Shown here: positions 41,849 through 51,320 of the stretch, one piece after another
Layout of the letters: each line of letters starts with the position of its first letter
Position numbering within the stretch: the first letter of the stretch is position 1
From: Phytophthora sp. 'mugwort'
Taxonomy: Eukaryota; Oomycota; Peronosporomycetes; Peronosporales; Peronosporaceae
Direction of reading: 5' to 3'
DNA length: 64,000 bases
Assembly (NCBI GenBank): GCA_033558025.1
Contig: JAUCEF010000013.1
Span: forward strand, 1,047,001-1,111,000
The notes under the pieces: generated by a model
What the model was told of the DNA's origin: nothing
What the model saw: the letters and a program-made list of their open reading frames with translations, nothing else
Database searches by the model: none
Program-made: the position numbers and the translations under genes

Positions 41849-43761
41849 ACAAAGCTGAAAGATTCTTCAAGCGACGGGATCCTCGTTGGTTTAGTGCTGA
41901 ACTCGGCGTGACCCGAAATGCGATCCTTAATGTTTTGCTGGAAGACGATCGCCGGCACCGCCGTGTCGAGACGACGAAGACGTCGTGAAATGTTACGTCA
42001 ATACAAAACCATTTCCCTTTGCCACAAGAACTCGTTCTTCCAACTGTACCTAACCAGCACATGTGACGCCCTGCCGTCGCCCAGTGGCAGTACTGTAGCA
42101 CCCACCCATCCGGGCATGCGATCGCTGGCACCTCCTTTTCCAGGAATGTCATCAATCAGCATGACGTGCTCTACACACTGTACTACACAGTGCCTCCCAC
42201 GCATGCAGACGTTGTTTACAGGCTTTTCACGTCTTCGACTGCACAACACGGAGAGCTCTTTACGTTGAACTTAGTCCTCGAGCTAGTCGATGTGCAGAAA
42301 GACGACGTCCGCTCGCAAGTGTATGTGCGAGCATCGTCCGCCTGAGCCTGTCTGTTGTCCATCCTTCGTCCGTTTGACGCTCACCGGCCGTCGCAGCGAA
42401 AGCTTGGGTGTTCATGTATGCATTTTCACGACACAACATGCCCAGCATGCGTGCTCGCCTCGCCTGTGGCTGGCCCGAGTCATCGCTGCTGACTTTTCCA
42501 CACGAGCAGACGCGCAGTCATACCGGCTGAATCTCCGATACATGTAGACGAGTCGGTCTCCGTTCCAGTGTTATAGCTCTGTTACAGAACGAATGGAAAA
42601 AATCATCGCGGCTGAGCGCCCTGAGTTGCAGTAGCGCCGCCGTGATATGTGCGCAGAGCGCTGGTAAAATGACGTTGAAGGCCCGCCGGCGTCGGCAGAC
42701 GCGGCTCGACGGAGGTGAGATATTTAGCTTGGGTTCGAGCACTATCCAGCATCGGCATCAACGTCGTCTGTACTGAACTGGTGGATTCTGGCGTACTGAC
42801 AGACGTACCAGACAGCCGAACTGCCGTGTCCGCTCGCATCGCTGAGTGTGCAGCACCAGCGTTTCTCGAGCCTGGTGTTTGATTGTTTGATCGCGGCCAG
42901 CTCCGTGCTCTACTACACAACATGCGCCAGTGTCTGTCGTCGTTGGTTAATCGGCGTTCCTCGTCTAGTGCGACGGCAGTTTTCATTGCATTCTTCTCGG
43001 TCGTTTTTCAGCATTGAGAAAAGTGACAGTGGCACGAGACAAGCAACGCGCTGTTGCTGTTTTTGAATCGAGGCAGCACTTGATTCGGCCGCTGAATTAA
43101 CAACATCTCGGAGGGTAAGCTTATCCTTCCGGTTTTCTCAATCGTCGCATACTTCAACATCGCTTGGGAAGACGTGGCGCCCAGTTGCTGGTGATTGAAG
43201 TTGCCGTCGTCTGAACTGTTGCCTTTGCGCAAAGCGCGATTGCCAGCATAAGACGACCCTGCGTTACTGGTAATAAATCAATTAAGCATCCAATGAGATA
43301 AACAACTCTTGATGATCTGCTGCTGCTGGCGGTTCGAAGACGCTTTAGCGCAGCAGGTGGCGGGCCCAATGTGGTATTTTGCAGTACACCTTAAGCTGGG
43401 CAGCTACATGTAACACTGCGCGCGACCATAGGGAGACCAAGAATCCGGTCGGAGGCAGACCGCAGCTCCAGACCAAAAATAGGGCGACCGGCAGGCTCGA
43501 CACTTGTACATTATCGCCCCGTTGTCAACTTTTTGCCGTGAGCCACGTCGGTGCGTCAGCAAGTATTATGCACGGCCGACAACCTAACCCATTGTCGCCT
43601 TTCGCTTGCCATGGCAATGTTCGAGTGCGGGCAGGCCGCCCAGCCAAACTCGTTGCCATTCCCAAACTTGCTGCGTCTGCACCACTCACAACAGCAACTT
43701 GCAGTGTGGCAATTATCCCCATCACATCGTTTAGGTTTTTTTTTCACTCGCCGTTTTGTCA
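41849..43761. other. 1.9 kb without a supported gene
   Basis: Several frames of 70-150 codons occur on both strands (for example 42603-42986 minus, from ATG), but none has a recognisable domain or neighbour support. The region just before 43762 ends in a T-run (GGTTTTTTTTTCAC) and is the likely promoter/leader of the RING-PX gene. Confidence 0.45.
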
Positions 43762-45036
43762 ATGGGCATCGAGGTCAACTCGCTTATCAACAATATGGCC
43801 GCACCACTTCACCCCGAGACGTACGAGACGCTAGGTCAGGCCTGGATCTGGCCCAACAAGCAGCAACAGGTTGAAGCCTCAGCCAGCACCGCGGCGCGCA
43901 CGGCGTCACTTAAGCGTCGCACAGGCGCGCAACGTGCACTGCGCAAGAGCTGCAGCGAGCGTCCATTGAGTTCACCCGTGCACGGCATGGAACTGCTGGC
44001 CACGGGCGGCAGCACCAGTGTACTCGACGTGGACGACTGCAAGACCGTGAGCAGCAGCCCTAGGGATGAGGACGAAGAACAGCGGCGACAACGCATCATG
44101 GAGCGGGCCGAGGAGATTCTGCGTGGCAAGCGCTGTGTCGGGATGTTGGTAGGCGCGACATGCCCCGTGTGCCTCATGGACGACGTCGACACGCAGCTGT
44201 CCGAGTGCGGCCACCTCATCCACGCCAAGTGTATCAAGCGTTGGATCCAGTCAGGCACGTGCTGTCCTGTGTGCCGCGAAGAGGTCGTAGATGTCGAGGA
44301 AGCCTTCACGTCACCCGCTAAGAGTCTGCACCCAATGACCAAGGATCGTCTCACTTCATCATCTGAAGCAACCTATTTACCTGAGGACGAAGAGGACAAT
44401 CAGACGGAAGATGCCGGCTACGAGTGGGGCTGGTTTGAGGATTTTGACGAGGGCGACGACGTCTCAGACGACGGCTTCTCGGCCACCAGCAGCGACATGT
44501 TTTACTCATCACGTCGCTCATTGCCTACGTTCCCTGCCTCCACCAGCGTGCAGTCTGTGGCGACGCCAATGATGAACCACGAGATGTCGAACACTTTTGA
44601 CATGTGTCGGACATTCCCACCGCTCCACGAAGCCTACGACACGCCCTACCACCAGAGTAAGTACCCGTGGATACGCGTGTTACCGTCGCATCGCCATATT
44701 GCCGCCAAGATTCAGATTCGAAGCTTCCGTATCGTCGAGGCCAAGGGCTCCAAGGCACAGCACGCCGAGTATCTCGTCGAGATGCAGCTAGACGGCCGTT
44801 ACTTCAGCCACTGGCGCCGTTTCTCGGACATCTACCGTTTCGTGTGTTCACTGGACCCAAATCAGTTCCGACAGACGATGGTGGCGTGGCAGCCCATCGA
44901 TGCCAACAGTCGCTGGTTTAACCGTCTCGAGCTCAGCTACCTGCACAAGCGGTGCCGCATGCTCGAAGAGTTCGCCCACGCGCTCTTGGTGGAGTGCTCG
45001 AACGCGCACCCACTCGCCGAGCTGGTCGAGTGCTAA
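43762..45036 (+). CDS. RING-H2 plus PX domain protein
   Basis: 424 residues from the ATG at 43762. A RING-H2 finger has the exact spacing C134-x2-C137-x11-C149-x-H151-x2-H154-x2-C157-x10-C168-x2-C171, the pattern of E3 ubiquitin ligases. An acidic linker (about 195-250) follows. The C-terminal third (about 300-420) is a PX domain: HIAAKIQIRSFRIVEAKG, a YLVEMQLDGRYFSHWRRFSD strand-helix region with the RRFSD phosphoinositide-contact motif, and helices ending AHPLAELVEC. PX domains bind PI3P, so the protein is inferred to work at endosomal membranes as a membrane-recruited ubiquitin ligase. The fusion of these two modules is uncommon. The gene is convergent with the TPC gene. Confidence 0.85.
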   Translation: MGIEVNSLINNMAAPLHPETYETLGQAWIWPNKQQQVEASASTAARTASLKRRTGAQRALRKSCSERPLSSPVHGMELLATGGSTSVLDVDDCKTVSSSPRDEDEEQRRQRIMERAEEILRGKRCVGMLVGATCPVCLMDDVDTQLSECGHLIHAKCIKRWIQSGTCCPVCREEVVDVEEAFTSPAKSLHPMTKDRLTSSSEATYLPEDEEDNQTEDAGYEWGWFEDFDEGDDVSDDGFSATSSDMFYSSRRSLPTFPASTSVQSVATPMMNHEMSNTFDMCRTFPPLHEAYDTPYHQSKYPWIRVLPSHRHIAAKIQIRSFRIVEAKGSKAQHAEYLVEMQLDGRYFSHWRRFSDIYRFVCSLDPNQFRQTMVAWQPIDANSRWFNRLELSYLHKRCRMLEEFAHALLVECSNAHPLAELVEC

Positions 45037-46518
45037 AGCGAAGAAAGGCACCGACCACATAACTTATATACGCAAAGGTTTTTCTGCATGAAATGTAGAT
45101 AGAAAGAGTACTTAGAGAACGAGACTATTAGATAAGTAGAGAACGATAGATAACAAACCTAAATTTTGATCCCCGAAAGTTCACCCATGCGCGTATGAAA
45201 ACATCCGTTCCCAATAATTTCCGGAGCCGAAAAAAATGCTCACAAAATCCATGCGAAAGACGCTCGCGTTAATGTCAACGCACGTGATAATCGACAGCAG
45301 CGGTGCGCTCGCATTTGCATCGACATTGTATATCAGAAAGACACGCTGCACTGCTGCAGCCTGTAGCCGCGACAAAGTGCCGGGTGGAGTGTGTCAGAAT
45401 CCGGCGGGCAAGCGACGTTGCTTCGCCGTCAGTGTCCTGCAAGAGATGGCGCAGAGCTTTTAGTTTCTATGCTGCATGCGGCCACCTCCGCGTCGCCGTG
45501 TGCACTGATTTCCAGCCAACCCCGACCAAGCAGCCTGTCGTGCCAAGATGTCGCTAATGTTAAACGAGCGATGAGCATGCCTTTGTCCCGCATCTCGGAG
45601 CTTTGTGCCGTGCCTATAGTATTTAGTATCCCCACCCAAATTGATCGTAAGAAATGATCACGAAACCTTGTGCTGAAGTTCTTGCGGACGGCAACGAAGA
45701 CCACGACCACTTTAAGCGGAAGAGGGCGAGCATCCCACGTGGTTGAGGACCAACGGACGCCACTGTCGTCTGCATACTTGTGTGTGTACAGATACTGCAC
45801 CTGGTCCCGCCCGGCTCTCCAAAAGGGATGCATACGCCTGTGCATTGCACGCGCATTACACTCGTCCGGTCGCGAAGACTGTCGGACGTGCGAGAGCTCT
45901 TCGCCACGTCGAGGGCGAGCTGTCGCCCGTGCCGTGTATTATAATAGGTGTGCACGCAAGTATCAAAGCAGCTGGGAAGAATGCGGGGTGAATGTGTTGG
46001 ATGGAGATGCAAGGACATGCGTCTTTTTGGTGGTGGCGAGGCCACCACGTCGAGCGTGAAGCTGCGACATCCTCCGTCATCGTAGCAACGCCGGTGAGGA
46101 TGCAAAGTGCTCGCAAATGGGTACATGCCCAACCTTGAGTTGCTCATGACGAACAACGAATCCCTGCTCGTGGCATTTGATAAGGGAGACGCCACTTTGA
46201 GCTATAATATCATACACATGAACTCGCAACTGGCATCGCCACCAAAGCTCAAGTATAAAGAGACAGAAGGTTCGAGAGATAATGAGAAGAGATTTGGGCG
46301 AGCGCGACTGGAAAAAACTCAAAAGGTTGTGTTTGAATTTGACATGTTGTCAAGCTCAAGTTACGTGAGCCACTCCGGTGGTCGTCACAATTATGTGAAT
46401 ACGAGGCACTGACCGCGCTGATACTGTAAATTTGTGTTACCGTAGTCAATGCTGTAAGTATTGGGCATACGCTAAAAAGTGTATATACATGAAGGTATTC
46501 CTTGTGAAATTTCCAGTA
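45037..46518. other. Convergent intergenic region
   Basis: It separates the 3' ends of the RING-PX and TPC genes. Frames up to 190 codons exist (45623-46195 minus) but show no domain and are mirrored by plus-strand frames of similar length. No RNA gene seen. Confidence 0.45.
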
Positions 46519-49500
46519 CTACACGTTGGCAGTCCAGAGCTTCCAAGAGGACGAGCGATCGCGCGGGCGAGCACTGCGTGAGCGGCCGTGAGTATCCAGC
46601 GCTCCATCCGAAGTCAGAGGGAGCTGAAGAGAGGTATTTTGTCTTGCTTCCAGCTCCATTTGATGATCCTGTGCCTCACGTAGAGCGCGGCTGAGCTCCT
46701 CCATCTTGGTCTCGTAAGCTAAAATCACGTGTTGCGACTGATTCAGTCGGTTCTTCATGCTCAGCACATTACCCTCCAATTTACGGATCTCAATGTCCTG
46801 CTGGGCCAATTCTTCCTCCTTCTGCCCCACCTGCAGCGTCAGACGACTCACATCCGAGAGCTTAACAGCATCAAACATTTGATCATGCACGCCACTGCCA
46901 CGACGTTTGTACTTGAAGCGGACCTCACTGGCCGACGAATCCGAGACCGAACCAGGTGACAAAAGCGACTCGTCTGCGAGTCGCTGCTGCAACAGCTTGG
47001 CAGTCGACATTGGGGGCTTGTTGGCGCTCTCGAGCTCGTCATCATCCTGCATGTGGCGCGTCTCTAGTAATGTCATTCGGTCTTCTTCATCATCGACTGA
47101 AATCTGGTGAGCCGAGTTCACATAGCTGGTGGTCGATTCAACTGTCTTGGCATTCGAGACGAACGATTCCACCAAGAAACCAACAAAAATTGGCAACAAA
47201 ATGTTGCTCATCGTCATGCGGTAAGTAAAAAAGAAGACGTACGTCGAGTTGGAGCCAGTCACGGCATGAGCAGCGTCCATAATAGTGTCCCAACCAGCAA
47301 GATTGGCCACGCCAAAGAGCGTCACCAGAGTCCCTTCAAATGTCTCGGCCTGGAACTCTTCACGCTGCGAATACCAACCAGGGGACATGGATTCCTTACT
47401 GGCTGGGAAGTCACGCAACTCGATACCATAGTTGGCCTGTGTAACAATGGCAAACGCGTACATGACACTGAAGATCACTAGCAGCAACTGCATGAGCAGC
47501 GGCATGATGGCCTTCATGGTGTACATGATCTCGTGGAACGGTGGAAAGAGGTTCAACAGCTTCAAGAAGCGCAGCGAACGTACAGCTAGCGCCATGTCGT
47601 AGAACACGAGCGAGATATTGGGCGGCTTGGACAGCGTCGTGAGCACGTAAAACAACCAGCCCACGCTCACGACGGCCAAATCGAGCTTGCAAAATGGTCG
47701 CGTGAAGAATTCATTGGACCCGAAGGCAAACATCTTCACCAGCACTTCCAATGTGAACAGGTTGAGCAGGAAGAAGCCAAGCAGACGCCACGAGTGGTTG
47801 GTTGAGAAGGCGAGCTGGATGTTGTTCACCTGTACAGCTTGAACGACCGAGAGACAGATGAGTAGACCCACGACGAGCTCTGCGAGCACGACACGATAGC
47901 GACCGAAGAGGTGAATTTCGTACAATAAAGTACTGCGAACCTGGGCACGGAAGCGACGGATAGACTGGCGCTGACGTGACGTACAGCAGCGACGCATGAG
48001 GCTGTTCGAGAAAAGCGCTGGGCGCTCGAGCTTGACACTGAGCAGCGAGCAGAGCTGGTAGAAGTCCGTCAGGTCGAGGAAGCCAACATGTTCAATATCT
48101 ACCGTGTTGAACACGAGCTCAGCGTCTGTCGCAGTCCACTTGGGCTTAAGATATTCGCACACATTAATCCACGAGTCCAGCGAGATCTGACGCTTGTTTA
48201 CAGGCGTCACGAGATTGGTATTTGGTGCTGGATTCGTGATGTTAAATGACGCGCGTTTGTCGAACGTGCCGAGGAAGAAACGCGACGAGCCACGACGGTT
48301 TGCTGCGTTCAACATGGGGGCATTTGAGACCAGGCTAATGTCACTTGGTCCATTGAGTGGGGTACTGCTGGTCCCTCCAGCTGTCGGTAGGTTTGTGGGC
48401 ACGTCGTCGTCAAAGTTGACATTCTGAGCAAGGATGTCGAACGCAGCATAGAGCGCCGCCTTGCGCTTCTGCAGACGCTTGTACAGCATATTCTCCGTGT
48501 TCTTCTTGTACGACTTGTACGACACAGCAATGGTGAGCTTGAGCAGGAACAGATTCGTGAGCAAGACGAAGAGCACGAAAAAGATCGCGCTCCAGTGCGT
48601 CATCTTGTAGTACGGATACATGCTCTTAGCCATGTAGGGCATACAGTTGAGGATCAATAGCATGGTATACATCGACGACGAGAGCGAGTTGAAGAACGTA
48701 GCGCTCGAGTCGTCGCTCGTGTCGGAAAAGACCAGATACCCCACTAACCCGAAGAACGCGACGAAGCAGAAGCTCAGTCCCAGCACGATCAATACCTCTC
48801 TCAATGCGTGTAAAAAACTACTGAAGATGATGCGGATGTTTCTTCCTCGTGCAATGAAGAAGAACGGCCTTAACGCTCTTGAGTATCGGTACGGATTCAT
48901 CGTCGGGAACAGTAAGTTTACCAATAGATCCGCACACGTAATGAGCAAGAGAATCATGCGCACCACAGCCCACGGTTGTCTCGAGATGTACTTGTGTTGT
49001 GTCTCTACAGAGCTCATATACCATCGAATGGTCAAGTCGACTCCGAAGACGAAGAGACAGAGAAGATCTACCAGTAGATAAGTGTTAATATTCTCGTCGC
49101 CAGGATTCTCCACAAAAGCCAGTGAGCACATGATAGCCACCACTATAATGTACATGAGTCTGTAGGACTCGGAGTGGAATAATTCATTCAGGAAGAGCGC
49201 GTCACGGTCCAGTCGATAGCCAATCTTACGGCCGTGCACGCCGTCCTTGATGAAAGCCGCAGCAATGAGGTATCGGTCCTCTTCGAGTGCCGTGCCGTAC
49301 TCTTTCACTGCCAGGATCGGGTCCTGCTCCGTCTCCTTCTCCACGTCAGCGGAGTCTCCAGCGTCGAAATGATACGTGGGAATGCCAGATCCGAGCCGGC
49401 GTTTCTGCTCGTGTGCGAGCTGCTGTCGATGCTTCATGAACTCGAGCTGCACCTCACTGGCCATGCTCTTGGCCGTGCTGTTATCGTCGTCGATGTCTGT

Positions 49501-49722
49501 CAAGCGCTTCCATTTCTTCTGGTTGTCGAGCACAGCAGCATCCAGACCGACACGCACGCGGGTCTTGGGACGACTCGGGGACGTGGTCACGGCATCCCCG
49601 CTGGACAACGAGGTGGCATATGGGGTCGCCGGAAGAGAGAGAGGCGCGTTGCCGCCCTCGTAGCGAGCCGCCGCTGCTGGGGCGCCCACTAGCGGCGTCT
49701 TCTCGTCGTCCAGAGAGCTCAT
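46519..49722 (-). CDS. Two-pore (TPC-like) voltage-gated cation channel
   Basis: 1067 residues from the ATG at 49722 (MSSLDDEKTPLVGAPAAAAR); the frame is open further upstream but reads as leader. It holds two six-helix repeats. Repeat I (about 180-420) has segments such as MYIIVVAIMCSLAFVENPG, the S4-like YSRALRPFFFIARGRNIRII and the pore FNSLSSSMYTMLLILNCMPY. A cytosolic linker includes an EF-hand-like FNTVDIEHVGFLDLTDFYQL. Repeat II (about 610-860) has S4-like MALAVRSLRFLKLLNLF and the pore EGTLVTLFGVANLAGWDT. The C-terminus carries a coiled coil (VGQKEEELAQQDIEIRKLEG). Two-repeat architecture with a linker EF-hand is that of TPC channels, which conduct Ca2+/Na+ on endolysosomes or vacuoles. 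Ion selectivity and ligands cannot be read from the filters with confidence. Confidence 0.85.
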   Translation of the reverse strand: MSSLDDEKTPLVGAPAAAARYEGGNAPLSLPATPYATSLSSGDAVTTSPSRPKTRVRVGLDAAVLDNQKKWKRLTDIDDDNSTAKSMASEVQLEFMKHRQQLAHEQKRRLGSGIPTYHFDAGDSADVEKETEQDPILAVKEYGTALEEDRYLIAAAFIKDGVHGRKIGYRLDRDALFLNELFHSESYRLMYIIVVAIMCSLAFVENPGDENINTYLLVDLLCLFVFGVDLTIRWYMSSVETQHKYISRQPWAVVRMILLLITCADLLVNLLFPTMNPYRYSRALRPFFFIARGRNIRIIFSSFLHALREVLIVLGLSFCFVAFFGLVGYLVFSDTSDDSSATFFNSLSSSMYTMLLILNCMPYMAKSMYPYYKMTHWSAIFFVLFVLLTNLFLLKLTIAVSYKSYKKNTENMLYKRLQKRKAALYAAFDILAQNVNFDDDVPTNLPTAGGTSSTPLNGPSDISLVSNAPMLNAANRRGSSRFFLGTFDKRASFNITNPAPNTNLVTPVNKRQISLDSWINVCEYLKPKWTATDAELVFNTVDIEHVGFLDLTDFYQLCSLLSVKLERPALFSNSLMRRCCTSRQRQSIRRFRAQVRSTLLYEIHLFGRYRVVLAELVVGLLICLSVVQAVQVNNIQLAFSTNHSWRLLGFFLLNLFTLEVLVKMFAFGSNEFFTRPFCKLDLAVVSVGWLFYVLTTLSKPPNISLVFYDMALAVRSLRFLKLLNLFPPFHEIMYTMKAIMPLLMQLLLVIFSVMYAFAIVTQANYGIELRDFPASKESMSPGWYSQREEFQAETFEGTLVTLFGVANLAGWDTIMDAAHAVTGSNSTYVFFFTYRMTMSNILLPIFVGFLVESFVSNAKTVESTTSYVNSAHQISVDDEEDRMTLLETRHMQDDDELESANKPPMSTAKLLQQRLADESLLSPGSVSDSSASEVRFKYKRRGSGVHDQMFDAVKLSDVSRLTLQVGQKEEELAQQDIEIRKLEGNVLSMKNRLNQSQHVILAYETKMEELSRALREAQDHQMELEARQNTSLQLPLTSDGALDTHGRSRSARPRDRSSSWKLWTANV

Positions 49723-51215
49723 CGACGTCGACTGGGAGAGTCGGGCCACTGGACAACAATGTAATATGCGCTGGCGTAACGGTTTGAAGTATAGTGTATA
49801 GATGACGGGATAACGGTATACCAGTGTACGGATGACGATGGGACGATGGGAAGGGCGGAACGGGAACGCAAGAGCGAGAAAAAAAAACGACGTGAGCGAG
49901 GCGGTGGATGCACAGCCGAGGCTACAGTATCTGCGCTGGGGTATTGCAAGCTTGGAAATGACGCCACGGGCATCTGGATTGCAGAAGTGTGGCGAATGCT
50001 GCACAGATTCGATGTAGACTTAAGGTATACGTCGCAATTGAACATGTATACGCCACGTCACTATCTCGAGTGCAAGCCTCATGCATAATGACATGACGGT
50101 GGGATCTTGCACGTCTTGCTATTCTTCGTGGGCAAAGCTTGAGGCGTATGCATCATTTTCTTTATGACGCAAACACGATCATTGCGCATTGTTCTCCATT
50201 GCTTCGCTGAAATCTTGAAATCTTGCAAACTCCTCGTACAGATCGCAGCACTTTAACTCACGTACATGGTGACCCCAACGCCATCCTTGAGCTCCGCTTG
50301 TACTCGACGACATATGCAGGACGGAAGTAGCACACAGTAGTTCGGAAGGCTACGTACATCCACGTGTTGATGGGCAGCTCCTTGAGCTCGGTGTAAGTTA
50401 CGTCTCCGCGAAAGGAATAAGTGAAGAAGATCACCGTCAGAGAGTCCGACGAGATTCACGATCTGCCCGAGAAGTGCTCCGAGAACTCGAACGGGTATAA
50501 GCCGGAAAAGAGCTGGACCCAACACGTAGCTTTGTGGCAAAGAGCACAGCTTTGTAGCGCAGAAGATGCGATCTCCGCCATGACCTGCGCTGTAGTCTTC
50601 GACGATCTCAACGTCCACGATAACTGTAGCGTCCACCACCAACTGAGCATCACCACGCCCATTGACGCACACCGAAAAACTGTTACAAACTTCAGGAATC
50701 AGAATGTAGTTCACTGGACATCTGCTGAACAGGTACGTCGAAGCTTGTGACGATTTTCATTCGCAGCGTTTGGAGACAACTCGCCCAAGCTCAAAGCGTT
50801 ATGCATAGGCCACGTTGATACTCCGTAAGCTTGTGATAACATATCGACGATTATGCACGCGGCAGGTTTACTGCCTCGAGCACGACAAGAGATCATTGAA
50901 GATCATTGAACAGTGCCGTTTGCTTCGATCGGTAAATAGTCACCAGAAACTGCGAAGGCAGAAGAGATTCGTGAGTGAATAATTCGTTGACGTCCGTTTT
51001 CCGTTGTATGAGCAGGGATGTGTGGCTAAGGCAGGCAACGTTGTGGCACACATCACGGACTACCTCGAGTACATCGGGGGAAATGCAGCTTTAAGTCCAT
51101 CATGTAAGAATCATATCTTGAGTATTCCAACATCAAGGACGGGCTCAAGATCCCACCTACACGGAATAGCAAATTCTTCATAATTCTGGATGTTGAGGCA
51201 TACAGTAGTGTGTAC
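49723..51215. other. 1.5 kb between TPC and giant WD40 genes
   Basis: The first part is the TPC leader and promoter. At 50253-50714 (minus) lies an open 153-codon frame. In the neighbouring minus frame the blocks LFSGLYPFEFSEHFSGRS and TYTELKELPINTWMYVAFRT look protein-like but are broken by a stop. That is a possible gene relic, family unknown. Nothing else is supported. Confidence 0.35.
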
Positions 51216-51252
51216 TGTAGCAACATTATGTGACACACATAATGTTGCTACA
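51216..51252. repeat. Perfect 17-bp inverted repeat, 3-nt loop
   Basis: TGTAGCAACATTATGTG (51216-51232) is followed by ACA and the exact reverse complement CACATAATGTTGCTACA (51236-51252). It sits about 70 bp beyond the stop codon of the giant WD40 gene (51321), so it would lie in its 3' UTR or terminator region if the transcript extends that far. Confidence 0.9.
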
Positions 51253-51320
51253 TCTCGTGAGCTGTGTCAATTGTCTTCACGACCAGGTTACTGTTTGGGT
51301 AGTGCTTCAGCTTCATCTTT

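Noticed and set aside
45623..46195. 190-codon minus ORF
   Set aside because: No domain, not opened by a convincing start, and overlapped by plus frames of similar quality; likely chance.
49723..50004. 94-residue N-terminal extension of the TPC channel
   Set aside because: The open frame upstream of 49722 contains leader-like sequence and no conserved content; MSSLDDEKTPLVG is a more natural start.
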